A stretch of 64,000 bases of DNA from an uncultured bacterium. GTDB taxonomy: Bacteria; Myxococcota_A; Bradymonadia; UBA7976; VGTA01. Where the stretch lies: positions 124,001 through 188,000 of the forward strand of contig CALSSE010000006.1 in the NCBI GenBank assembly GCA_943788935.1. Direction: 5' to 3'. This document shows, piece after piece, positions 8,457 to 15,800 of the stretch. The translations under genes and the position numbers were made by a program. Positions within the stretch are counted from its first letter, which is position 1. Every line of letters starts with the position of its first letter. A model generated the notes under the pieces. It did no database searches and was not told the DNA's origin. It saw only the letters and a program-made list of their open reading frames with translations.

Positions 8457-9221
8457 TTGACGTATTTTGATATCCACACGCTATTCATGGTGATCCCCAT
8501 CGCTGCATTCTTGAGACATTGGCGACGACAGAGTGGTGCGATGTCGGTAAACAGGGGCATTGGGGGGATTATGGTCCTCGCCTTCCTAGCCTCGCTGTGG
8601 ACAATGCCCTGGGATAATATGATGGTACTCTGGGGGGTGTGGACTTATCCTGAGGACGCGGTCTTAGGGACAGTGTTTTATATCCCTATAGAAGAACAGC
8701 TCTTCTTTATCGTTCAGCCGCTCTTCACCGGGGTATGGTTCCTGATGCTTTACCCCAACGGTCTTAAACGACAGGAGAGCGAGGGAGGGAATCTTCTGCG
8801 AGCAGGCCTCACTCTAATGGCGCTGAGCGCGGGGGGAGTCTCTCTTTATTTCATCTCAGAGCCGAGTTTTCTTTATCTAGGTAGCTTCTGCGCATGGTTC
8901 TCTATCCCCTTCGCGATCCAATGGGCTTATGGCTCACACCTCTTATTCCAATGGCGTACAGAGATCCTCCTCGGTACGCTCCCCCCTACCTTATATCTTT
9001 GTATCTTAGACAGCTTCGCGATTAATCATCGAGTGTGGTCTATCTCTGAGCTTCATACTGTAGGCCTATCGATTGGCTCTCTCCCGATCGAGGAGGTGAC
9101 CTTCTTCTTATTCACCAATCTACTAGTGATTCAAGGTCTATGTCTCTTTTATGATCTGATTGATCGTCGCTCAATAAGCGTAAAATCTGCGCTTAAGCTC
9201 AAAATGGGTGAGGTCACTTAA
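8457..9221 (+). CDS. Lycopene cyclase, fused CrtYc-CrtYd type
   Basis: A 254-residue polytopic membrane protein with two copies of the heterodimeric-type lycopene cyclase domain. The first has PWDNMMVLWGVWTY and IPIEEQLFF; the second has LPIEEVTFFLFTNLLV. The PxDN...GxWxY and PxEExxFF signatures define this family, in which separate CrtYc and CrtYd subunits (actinobacteria) or one fused chain cyclise lycopene to beta- or gamma-carotene. The start is a TTG at 8457 preceded by GAGGGGA. No phytoene synthase, desaturase or GGPP synthase gene is seen in the window, so the rest of the pathway must lie elsewhere. Its 3' end runs into a 13-bp tandem repeat. Confidence 0.88.
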   Translation: MTYFDIHTLFMVIPIAAFLRHWRRQSGAMSVNRGIGGIMVLAFLASLWTMPWDNMMVLWGVWTYPEDAVLGTVFYIPIEEQLFFIVQPLFTGVWFLMLYPNGLKRQESEGGNLLRAGLTLMALSAGGVSLYFISEPSFLYLGSFCAWFSIPFAIQWAYGSHLLFQWRTEILLGTLPPTLYLCILDSFAINHRVWSISELHTVGLSIGSLPIEEVTFFLFTNLLVIQGLCLFYDLIDRRSISVKSALKLKMGEVT

Positions 9222-9269
9222 CAGAGTCATTTAACAGAGTCATTTAACAGAGTCATTTAACAGAGTCAT
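9218..9269. repeat. 13-bp tandem repeat, four copies, across two convergent gene ends
   Basis: Four exact copies of TTAACAGAGTCAT. The first contains the lycopene cyclase stop codon and the third and fourth supply the C-terminal codons and stop of the convergent desulfhydrase gene. The unit is not a multiple of three, so copy-number change would alter the C-terminus of the minus-strand gene. Confidence 0.95.
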
Positions 9270-10308
9270 TGAAGACCGTCTCATCAAGAGTATGCCAAAA
9301 AAGAAGAGGGCCAGGCTGGAGAGCGTCGGTCCCCTCCTGCTCTTGATGGACTAGCGCGTGAAAGGCCTTCGCAGTGTAGGTGGGGTCGAGGATTACCCCT
9401 TGTCGCTTACCCCACTCTAGAGCATGCACAGAGCCTGGAGTTGATAGAGCATACCCCTCGCCAAGATACCGAGATATGAGCTCAAAGGGTGGAGGAGCGA
9501 GTGAATGGTGAAGGGTGAGACTCACCGCTTTATAGAGCCGTCGAACCTTCTTACGGTTGATGAGGTGGGCGGGCGCGACTCTAATGGCTCTTACCTGCGG
9601 AGCGTCGCCATATGTTTTAGGCCAATACATGGAGAGTCCAAGCAAGAGGCCGGCGAGGCTTGACCCTGAAGCGGCGGCTATATAGATGCGCTGAGGAATA
9701 GGTATCTCCCCCTCATGAATCTGTTCGATGAGCTCGATGACCCCCTCAATCATGCCATAGACACCTAAGGGAGAGGAGCCTCCAGTCGGGATCATATAGC
9801 TCTCTCTCTGCGCTCTCCAATGGAGGATATCTTCTTGATAAGTCTCTCGGTGATCGCTGATCGAGGTTACGCTAGTCGCCCTCTGTTTAATCTGCTGATA
9901 GATTAACCGGCTATGCTCACTGTGAGTTTGCGGCGTCAGCGCTACGTGACAGTCTATCCCCAACCATTGGCAGACGGAGAGGGTTGAGAGCACGTGATGA
10001 GAGCCTTCACTACCAGTGGTGGAGATCGATTGGGCAGAAGTAGAGGCTGCGTGAGGGATAATGTATTTGAGCTTACGGAGCTTATTTCCTCCATAGAGCG
10101 ATGTGCTTCGCTGCCCTATCTGTCCCAAGAGCCCATCACGCTTGAGATACACTTCGAGCTCATGCTGAGCAGGTTGAAGAGAAGGGAGGTGACCGATCCG
10201 AGTGATCGGGGTCCGCTCAAAGCCCTCTAAACCATTAACTCCTACCATCTGCAGGCGCGACTGAAGGTTACGGCTCTGATCAGATAAGCCTATCAGCGGA
10301 TCAGTCAT
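9253..10308 (-). CDS. PLP-dependent D-cysteine desulfhydrase / ACC deaminase family enzyme
   Basis: A 351-residue fold-type II PLP enzyme. It starts like the family (RTPITRIGHLPSL), has the acidic-basic LEVYLKRD segment, the PLP-lysine motif YGGNKLRKL (Lys76) and Gly-rich phosphate-binding segments STTGSEGSHH and GGSSPLG. Members deaminate 1-aminocyclopropane-1-carboxylate or D-cysteine to give ammonia and a keto acid; the residues seen do not separate these substrates. Its ATG overlaps the stop codon of the upstream esterase gene (TAATG), so the two are translationally coupled. The C-terminal residues are encoded by the 13-bp repeat, a sign that the original end was altered. Confidence 0.87.
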   Translation of the reverse strand: MTDPLIGLSDQSRNLQSRLQMVGVNGLEGFERTPITRIGHLPSLQPAQHELEVYLKRDGLLGQIGQRSTSLYGGNKLRKLKYIIPHAASTSAQSISTTGSEGSHHVLSTLSVCQWLGIDCHVALTPQTHSEHSRLIYQQIKQRATSVTSISDHRETYQEDILHWRAQRESYMIPTGGSSPLGVYGMIEGVIELIEQIHEGEIPIPQRIYIAAASGSSLAGLLLGLSMYWPKTYGDAPQVRAIRVAPAHLINRKKVRRLYKAVSLTLHHSLAPPPFELISRYLGEGYALSTPGSVHALEWGKRQGVILDPTYTAKAFHALVHQEQEGTDALQPGPLLFWHTLDETVFNDSVK

Positions 10309-11600
10309 TATTGGGCATCGAGGAACTCTACAATCACCGCTCTCACCCCGGGGTCTTGGGCAAGACCATGACCTCCCCCGATCACTTTGTAGTGAATGAC
10401 CTCACCTTCGAGATAAGAGTAGGAGACGAGTTGACTATAATCAGGATGGGTGACTCCCATGGTGAGCTGTTCTCCTTGATATCCCATATGCCTCGCCCAC
10501 ACATACGCGCTGTACTCACCGGCGAGAAATACATAGCCAGCGACGCCTCGACCACCGTTATAAGGGATCGCGCCATCCATGGTTCCCCCTATATTCAAAA
10601 TAGAGCGCCCTACCACTGGAGAGGTCGGGGTGTTGTCATTCTCGGGGTCAGCGTAGAACTGCTCATCATGGAATTGGGTATTGTTAAGTGGAGAGACGAC
10701 GGTGACCGCTCGCTGAAAAGTCTGATCTTCGAGCTCGATGAGCAGCCTGTTGGTGAGCGCGCTCCCGTTGGAGGTACCCAAGACCGTGATGTTGTTAGCG
10801 TCTACGTTACGATGTCTCTTGAGATGGTCGATAATCGACCTAATAAGGTCAATATCGGGAGCTTTAGAGGCTTCAGCGCCGCAATTCCAGAAGTTGAGAT
10901 AACCATCGGGAGCGACCAAGATGTGATCGGTGATAAAGCGTTGGAAATTGAGCATCCCTCGTCCATTTCCTCCCGCACCATGTAATAGGATCACTACAGG
11001 TTTAACTGTGTCACCAGTCGGTACGTGTACATGGACTTCACGAGCGTAGTCTGTCTCTTGTGTCCATGACTGAGTCACCGTAAAGAGTCCAGAGGTGAGC
11101 TCTAGTAAAGGTGGCTCAATCATTTCGCCGGCTTGTTCACCGGCTTGTTCACCGGCTTGTTCACCGGCCTGCTCGCCGGCTTGTTCGCCGGCTTGTTCAC
11201 CGGCCTGCTCGCCGGCCTGCTCGCCGGCCTGCTCGCCGGCCTGCTCGCCGGCTTGTTCGCCGGCCTGCTCGCCGGCCTGCTCGCCGGCTTGTTCGCCGGC
11301 CTGCTCGCCGGCTTGTTCGCCGGCCTGTTCGCCGGCTTGTTCACCGGCCTGCTCGCCGGCCTGTTCGCCGGCCTGCTCGCCGGCCTGTTCGCCGGCCTGC
11401 TCGCCGGCCTGTTCGCCGGCTTGCCCACCGGCTTGTTCACCGGCCTGCTCGCCGGCCTGCTCGCCGGCTTGCCCACCGGCTTGTTCACCGGCCTGCTCGC
11501 CGGCCTGTTTGCTTGAGTCTTGACAACAATAGAGAGTGCCGCTGAAACAGATCAAGAGGACTGATCTGATAAATAAAGGTGGCCATGCCTGAAGACTCAT
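10308..11600 (-). CDS. PHB-depolymerase-like alpha/beta-hydrolase lipoprotein with (QAGE)n linker
   Basis: A signal segment (FIRSVLLICFSGTLYCC) ends in a non-standard lipobox. Residues 32-159 are 32 tandem tetrapeptides, QAGE or QAGG. An alpha/beta-hydrolase domain follows, of the polyhydroxybutyrate depolymerase/feruloyl esterase type: oxyanion motif LLHGAGG (206-212), nucleophile elbow GTSNG with Ser277, Asp342 in GGTMDGAIPY and His411 in GGGHG, so the triad appears complete. It is probably an exported or cell-surface esterase held away from the membrane by the repeat. The true ester substrate is not known. The start at 11600 has a GGAG five bases upstream. It overlaps the downstream PLP enzyme by one base. 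Confidence 0.85.
   Translation of the reverse strand: MSLQAWPPLFIRSVLLICFSGTLYCCQDSSKQAGEQAGEQAGGQAGEQAGEQAGEQAGGQAGEQAGEQAGEQAGEQAGEQAGEQAGEQAGEQAGEQAGEQAGEQAGEQAGEQAGEQAGEQAGEQAGEQAGEQAGEQAGEQAGEQAGEQAGEQAGEQAGEMIEPPLLELTSGLFTVTQSWTQETDYAREVHVHVPTGDTVKPVVILLHGAGGNGRGMLNFQRFITDHILVAPDGYLNFWNCGAEASKAPDIDLIRSIIDHLKRHRNVDANNITVLGTSNGSALTNRLLIELEDQTFQRAVTVVSPLNNTQFHDEQFYADPENDNTPTSPVVGRSILNIGGTMDGAIPYNGGRGVAGYVFLAGEYSAYVWARHMGYQGEQLTMGVTHPDYSQLVSYSYLEGEVIHYKVIGGGHGLAQDPGVRAVIVEFLDAQ
11124..11507. repeat. 12-bp tandem repeat, 32 units, inside the esterase gene
   Basis: 384 bp of a 12-bp unit (plus strand CGCCGGCTTGTT / CGCCGGCCTGCT variants) coding for QAGE or QAGG. Because the unit is a multiple of three, several frames on both strands stay open across it, giving long spurious frames. 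Unit variants are interspersed rather than graded, so duplication has probably occurred in blocks. Confidence 0.97.
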
Positions 11601-11643
11601 AACAGCTCCGTTCTGAAAAGGATTAAGTCAACACTCTATATCT

Positions 11644-11723
11644 TTAGTGTCCCTGTATCTTAGTGTCCCTGTATCTTAGTGTCCCTGTATCTTAGTGTCC
11701 CTGTATCTTAATGTCCCTATATT
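11644..11723. repeat. 16-bp tandem repeat, four exact copies plus one diverged
   Basis: Unit TTAGTGTCCCTGTATC at 11644, 11660, 11676 and 11692, followed by a diverged fifth copy. It starts 44 bp upstream of the esterase start, in the expected promoter or leader region. Copy-number change would shift the distance between upstream elements and the gene. Confidence 0.95.
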
Positions 11724-11760
11724 TCATTAGATTATAGACTCTTAGGAGAAGCCTTTATTG

Positions 11761-11776
11761 TGTAAAATACTTTACA
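11761..11776. promoter_or_regulatory. Inverted repeat TGTAAA-N4-TTTACA
   Basis: Perfect 6-bp arms with a 4-bp spacer, about 160 bp upstream of the esterase operon start, in AT-rich sequence. The form suits a dimeric regulator; no family is assigned. Confidence 0.4.
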
Positions 11777-11904
11777 AAAGAGCAATGCAGTGTGGGCAAG
11801 CCTGCTTTGGGAATGTGAACGCTCATTAGTGAGACCATCTCCTTATTGGGGAGGCGTGTCACTTTAAACAGGTCAACTCCAGGTCAATGTATGCCTCTTA
11901 GGCT

Positions 11905-13053
11905 TTAGCGACACTCTGGGTATTCTGATTGCATCTGCTGTCTAGACTGCTGAGGTGAAGAGATCTCTCCGCAGCTGCGTCGATAGAGTGAAGTACAGTC
12001 ATTTAACTGATTAACAGCATTATTATATTGACGTTGGTGTTCAGCATCCATCGTATTATTGAAGCATCTCTGGGACACGGTTTTGCGGCCCTCTGCACAG
12101 CCCGCTGCTAAGTTGACAAAACGATAGAGCTCATCGCAATTGAAATAGCTGAAGAATACATCCGCATTTGCACACATTCGGTCGTTCCATCGATCATAGA
12201 TCCTTTTGATGCCATCTTTCTCCATGGGGTCACAGTATTGGTTATGATAACGCTCGGTCATTCGTCCACAAAGATGAGATTGGCACTGCCGAGTCTGAGC
12301 GTTTGTGCCAGGTCTTGCGAGGGGCCGACTCAAGGCCTGAGACACAACAGCTTGCATTTCAGCAATAGGAGCCATGAACTGTGTACGGTGGTTGGTAAAG
12401 AGTTGAATACCGATGTAAGCGAGAGAATTCGCGCAAGAGACCCAATCTCCAATTGAGCCTGCGAGTCCGACCGCTCCACCAATAACGGCGAAACTTGCGA
12501 TGGCGGTTGGTGCGATCGCGATCGCACCAGGCCCGGTGACAACTGATGTACTACCAACCGCTATACCGAGCTGAGAACCGGCGAGTGCACCTGCGCTCAC
12601 TGCGATCGATCCGCGAGCACAGCTGAGAACAGCGGTTGGTGATGAGTAACTCACCGAGACAACCACGTTTCCGATATCCATCGCTAAAAACTCATCAGCA
12701 GCGCCCTCATATTGGTCACTATGATCATCATAATAGGCGTCATCGTTGTCATCACCCCAGCTATGATCATCATAATAGGCGTCATCGTTGTCATCACCCC
12801 AGCTATCGTCGTCATAATAAGAGTCTTCGTAGTTACCCCAGCTGTTATCATCATCTGAATATTCTGAATAACCACTCTGATCTGAGTGATAACCTTCACC
12901 ATCTTGCCAAGCGTATTCTGACTCTTCTTGCTCCCAATAATCAAACTTCTGTGAAGATCCTGTGAGGTCCGCCTCTGAATCCGAACAAGCGACCGCGGTG
13001 ACCATGACAAGTAATAAGGCTGTAAGACGACTGATATGAACGTTAATAAACAT
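11905..13053 (-). CDS. Putative lipoprotein with Asp/Tyr repeats and a Gly/Ala-rich hydrophobic core
   Basis: I do not recognise a family. The N-terminus (LTALLLVMVTAVACSDSE) looks like a lipoprotein signal with Cys near residue 23. Residues about 40-120 are very rich in Asp, Tyr, Ser and Trp and include a tandem 14-residue unit (DDNDDAYYDDHSWG). A hydrophobic Gly/Ala/Ser/Val region (about 130-215, for example AGALAGSQLGIAVGS) resembles glycine-zipper membrane segments. The C-terminal 170 residues carry about ten Cys, suggesting a disulfide-bonded extracytoplasmic domain. The gene is monocistronic, with long AT-rich regions on both sides. A pore-forming or adhesin role would be speculation. 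Confidence 0.8.
   Translation of the reverse strand: MFINVHISRLTALLLVMVTAVACSDSEADLTGSSQKFDYWEQEESEYAWQDGEGYHSDQSGYSEYSDDDNSWGNYEDSYYDDDSWGDDNDDAYYDDHSWGDDNDDAYYDDHSDQYEGAADEFLAMDIGNVVVSVSYSSPTAVLSCARGSIAVSAGALAGSQLGIAVGSTSVVTGPGAIAIAPTAIASFAVIGGAVGLAGSIGDWVSCANSLAYIGIQLFTNHRTQFMAPIAEMQAVVSQALSRPLARPGTNAQTRQCQSHLCGRMTERYHNQYCDPMEKDGIKRIYDRWNDRMCANADVFFSYFNCDELYRFVNLAAGCAEGRKTVSQRCFNNTMDAEHQRQYNNAVNQLNDCTSLYRRSCGEISSPQQSRQQMQSEYPECR
12508..12529. repeat. Perfect 22-bp palindrome with two GCGATCGC octamers
   Basis: The 22 bases centred between 12518 and 12519 are fully self-complementary and contain two overlapping GCGATCGC (HIP1-type) octamers. It lies inside the coding region for the hydrophobic core of the D/Y-repeat lipoprotein. 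Confidence 0.9.
12723..12806. repeat. 42-bp tandem repeat, two exact copies plus a diverged third
   Basis: Two exact 42-bp units starting GATCATCATAATAGGCG (plus strand), coding DDNDDAYYDDHSWG on the minus strand; further diverged units follow in the same gene. Confidence 0.9.
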
Positions 13054-13603
13054 TTGAAGCTCTTTGAATGAATGAGTGAATGATTCTTAGTTATGCATAT
13101 AGTATGCCAATGTCTTTCTTCTAGTTTAAAATGTTTTATATTAGATATTTAGGGGGGCATGACTGTGAGCTAAGCTCGTATCCATATAGTATTAACTTAG
13201 AGATGACTCACTGTCTGGGATCTATTCTCTCCACCATGAGTCATGGATGTCACACCTTTTGGTGAGGCGCTGACAAGGTCTTTGACTTGATAAACATCTC
13301 AGAGGAATATTCAAAAAGTCACCTATCAAAAAAGTCTCAAAGGCATGTTCAGAAAAGCAGAGAGCCCTCATCGTATGAAGAGGTAAAGGATCGGTGTACT
13401 TTAAGTATTTTTGATGTGAGGCTGTTGAGAGCAGACCGATACTAAGTTAAAAGATGTGAAATTTATTCACTTTTGTAAGTCATTTATTGTACTTACCCTC
13501 TGCTAGAGAGAGCACTGAAATAGTCTATTCATAGACTTAGAGACTTAGAGACTTAGAGACTTAGAGACTTAGAGACTTAGAGACATAGATTGAGGGAAGA
13601 TTA
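13054..13603. promoter_or_regulatory. AT-rich divergent intergenic region with several inverted repeats
   Basis: About 550 bp between two divergent genes with no credible coding frame (the longest is about 15 codons and lacks a ribosome site). It contains short perfect inverted repeats: GCATA-TAG-TATGC at 13095-13107 (42 bp upstream of the leftward gene), GTGAA-ATTTA-TTCAC at 13456-13470 and GTAAGT-N10-ACTTAC at 13475-13496 (upstream of the rightward gene), then the 8-bp tandem repeat. These are candidate operators for two divergent promoters; a small RNA cannot be excluded. Confidence 0.45.
13533..13588. repeat. 8-bp tandem repeat, six exact copies plus one diverged
   Basis: AGACTTAG repeated six times, then AGACATAG, ending 15 bp before the ATG at 13604. 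This is where promoter or leader elements are expected, so slippage could tune expression of the downstream gene. Confidence 0.97.
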
Positions 13604-14017
13604 ATGGAAGCCTTTATTCAGACGCTAATGAAGAACTTAGATAAAAACGGATATCCAACCAAAAAAGTCGCTTTTGATCTCGAGACGCTTTACGAGAGGG
13701 CGGAAGATAAAAGTATCTCCCTCAATAACGTCCTCGACGAGCTTAAGAGTCGTGGTGTAGATCACCTCAAAAAAGGTGATCGGATCATCTTTAAGCCTGC
13801 ACCTCAGCCGAGCGCTGACCCTTTTGGTCCTGGCTTTGCTGAGACGCTCTCTGGTTTAGGCCCTGATTTCCTCACCCAAGCCCAAGAGATGATGGGGAAT
13901 ATGGATGAAGATGAGCTGGCCTCAACTCGAGCGATGGTTCAAGAGCGACTCGCAGGGATGAACGATGATGAGCGTAAAACGCTCTTTGACCAGATTAAGG
14001 GGATGGGGCTTGACTGA
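13604..14017 (+). CDS. Hypothetical 137-residue soluble protein
   Basis: Not recognised. The start is well supported by GAGGGAAG just upstream of the ATG. The first 65 residues form a compact, charged, probably alpha/beta domain (GYPTKKVAFDLETLYERAED; KGDRIIFKPAP); a Pro-rich linker with Phe/Gly follows, then a helical acidic C-terminus (EDELASTRAMVQERLAGMND). There is no signal or membrane segment, so it is probably cytoplasmic. It is preceded by the 8-bp tandem repeat array, which could place its expression under slippage control. No downstream partner is tightly linked. Confidence 0.8.
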   Translation: MEAFIQTLMKNLDKNGYPTKKVAFDLETLYERAEDKSISLNNVLDELKSRGVDHLKKGDRIIFKPAPQPSADPFGPGFAETLSGLGPDFLTQAQEMMGNMDEDELASTRAMVQERLAGMNDDERKTLFDQIKGMGLD

Positions 14018-14052
14018 ACTCCAAGAAGGCGGCGCTTAACGAGTCTTTTTTA

Positions 14053-14316
14053 GTGTCCGCTTTATCTAGATCGAGCTTTTTAGCGACCTCGCGCGGGTTC
14101 AATGAATTCAATAGAGAAGTCGTGATTCATACCGCTTGTTTACACTCATTGATCGATCAGGGCGCCCACGAAATATCACGAGTGAATCCGCCTGCTATTG
14201 TAGCGAGTGGGCTCACCGACCGTCTAGCCAAGCATGTCGCCCAATCGCCGGCTCTCGATGATGGTTTATACTGGTATGAGCGTGAATCTATGGGAATCAT
14301 GTATTATGGAGTATAA
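14053..14316 (+). CDS. Doubtful small hypothetical protein (87 residues)
   Basis: The frame opens with GTG at 14053, has no clear ribosome site and matches no family I know. The sequence (for example HSLIDQGAHEISRVNPPAI, then DDGLYWYERESMG) is not low-complexity and lies between two rightward genes, so it may be real or a remnant. If it is not a gene, the 460 bp between 14018 and 14478 hold nothing else I can identify. Confidence 0.3.
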   Translation: MSALSRSSFLATSRGFNEFNREVVIHTACLHSLIDQGAHEISRVNPPAIVASGLTDRLAKHVAQSPALDDGLYWYERESMGIMYYGV

Positions 14317-14478
14317 AAGCTTAAATTCATGATGCAATGTATATGCTCGACGATCAAGAGGTAGGGGGTTCTCGCGGAGACATATGTAAACCCATCAAAA
14401 AAATTACAACCAAGAGATATCCCGACAGTAAGTATCCCAATTCCCGCCCCCAGTGACCTCTCAAGCCGAGTATATTGT

Positions 14479-15615
14479 ATGACATTAGATTTAACATCAG
14501 ACCTCTTACACACTCCATTCGCTGTGATCGACTTAGAGCGCTTTGAGCTGAATACTGCGCATATGTCTGATCGCGCCCATCAGCTAGGCGTCAGGCTCAG
14601 GCCTCACGTGAAGACCCATAAGACGATTGAGGGGGCAGAGAGGCAGGTCCGAGGCGGCTTTAGGGGCATTACTGTCTCAACGCTAGCGGAGGCTGAATCC
14701 TACGCTGCTCATGGCTTCAGAGACATCACCTATGGCGTGCCGATCACTCCCGGCAAGGTGTCGCGGGCGATCTCGGTGTCAGAGAGTATAGATGTACTCT
14801 CAGTGCTAGTGGACACCATAGAGATGGTGAACGCGCTCGCTGATCAATGCGCTGAGGCTCAGAGCACTCTGTCGGTGCTCATCAAGATCGATTGTGGCTA
14901 TGGGCGAGCGGGGATCAGAGCGGATGACCCGCATTTAATATCGATCGTCCGATTGATCGATGAGGCGCCTTACCTATATTTTGAGGGTATACTCACCCAT
15001 GCAGGTCACGCTTACCACTGTCATCATCGTGAAGAGATTAAATCGGTGGCTCATGAGGAATATACGTCGATCATTCAAGCTCGTGACCGACTGATCAGTC
15101 ATGGATTCACTCCATCTACGGTCAGTATAGGCTCTACGCCAACAGCGACGGTTTACGAATCACTCTCCGGGGTGACTGAAATGAGACCGGGGAACTATGC
15201 GCTCTTCGATGTATTTCAGGCTTCTATCGGGAGCTGTTCCCTCTCCGAAATAGCCTTATCTGTCGTCACTGAGATCATCGCCTATTATCCCGAGCGAGGG
15301 GAGATTCTCATTGACGCTGGCGCGCTCGCTCTCTCCAAGGATCAAGGGCCTACACATCTAGGCCAAGCGCTCAGCTATGGCAGGGTGTGTACCCTTGATC
15401 TAGAAGACTATTCGCAGCTCTCTCTAGTGAGTCTCTCACAGGAACATGGAAAGCTGAGGGCTGAGGCATCGTTTGATTTTCAAAACATTCATATTGGTGA
15501 TCGCTTGCGGATCCTCCCCAACCATAGCTGCCTAGTCACCGCCCTCTACGATCGCTTACAGGTTATGAGCTCGGGTCAAGTCATCGAGCAGTGGTCGCCG
15601 ATTAGAGGGTGGTAA
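14479..15615 (+). CDS. D-serine dehydratase / D-threonine aldolase-like PLP enzyme
   Basis: A 378-residue fold-type III PLP enzyme with an alanine racemase-like barrel. It begins with the typical TPFAVIDLERFELN segment, carries the PLP-lysine motif RPHVKTHKT (Lys45), the CGYGRAGI segment near residue 140, and a C-terminal metal-binding motif PNHSC (His and Cys). The HxC pair favours the zinc-dependent D-serine dehydratase (DSD1) type, which converts D-serine to pyruvate and ammonia, but D-threonine aldolases share the fold. It could recycle D-amino acids from digested peptidoglycan, which is an inference. The ribosome site before the ATG is poor. No partner gene is coupled to it. Confidence 0.85.
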   Translation: MTLDLTSDLLHTPFAVIDLERFELNTAHMSDRAHQLGVRLRPHVKTHKTIEGAERQVRGGFRGITVSTLAEAESYAAHGFRDITYGVPITPGKVSRAISVSESIDVLSVLVDTIEMVNALADQCAEAQSTLSVLIKIDCGYGRAGIRADDPHLISIVRLIDEAPYLYFEGILTHAGHAYHCHHREEIKSVAHEEYTSIIQARDRLISHGFTPSTVSIGSTPTATVYESLSGVTEMRPGNYALFDVFQASIGSCSLSEIALSVVTEIIAYYPERGEILIDAGALALSKDQGPTHLGQALSYGRVCTLDLEDYSQLSLVSLSQEHGKLRAEASFDFQNIHIGDRLRILPNHSCLVTALYDRLQVMSSGQVIEQWSPIRGW

Positions 15616-15620
15616 GAGTC

Positions 15621-15652
15621 ATGGGAGTAGTGAGTTATGGGAGTAGTGAATC
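15621..15652. repeat. 16-bp direct tandem duplication
   Basis: ATGGGAGTAGTGAGTT followed directly by a near-identical copy, just after the stop codon of the D-amino-acid enzyme gene and before a small membrane-peptide gene. Confidence 0.85.
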
Positions 15653-15667
15653 ACTGTGAGGGAGAAG

Positions 15668-15790
15668 ATGATCAAGACTTTATGGATTGCCTACTTGGTT
15701 TTAATGGTTCACCTGTTTGGTTTTGGACCTATGGTGATTATACTATCAACTCACTATAGCGTAGAGGTTGTCCAAGTCAGCCTCATATAA
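15668..15790 (+). CDS. Small single-span membrane protein (40 residues)
   Basis: A short frame from ATG at 15668 to TAA at 15788. It has a good ribosome site (GAGGGAGAAG directly upstream). The product starts MIKTLWIAYLVLMVHLFGFG and continues as a hydrophobic helix to about residue 27, then a short polar tail, so it is probably a one-span inner-membrane peptide. Its stop codon lies 10 bp before the ATG of the glutaredoxin lipoprotein, and the ribosome site of that gene overlaps its end, so coupling is likely. It could be an accessory to the redox and channel genes downstream. No homology is claimed. Confidence 0.5.
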   Translation: MIKTLWIAYLVLMVHLFGFGPMVIILSTHYSVEVVQVSLI

Positions 15791-15800
15791 GGGGAGATGT

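Larger units (their letters stand above)
11601..11904. other. Intergenic region, 304 bp, with repeat and inverted repeat
   Basis: I see no gene in this stretch between two leftward genes. It holds the 16-bp repeat and the TGTAAA inverted repeat listed separately and is AT-rich, so it probably carries the promoter of the esterase operon. Confidence 0.6.

Noticed and set aside
11095..11545. Long open frames on the plus strand and another minus-strand frame across the esterase repeat
   Set aside because: They exist only because the 12-bp repeat unit is a multiple of three and has no stop in those frames; the translations are pure repeats without start signals.
14304..14513. A 69-residue frame on the minus strand
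   Set aside because: It overlaps the supported start of the D-amino-acid enzyme and shows no family feature or ribosome site.
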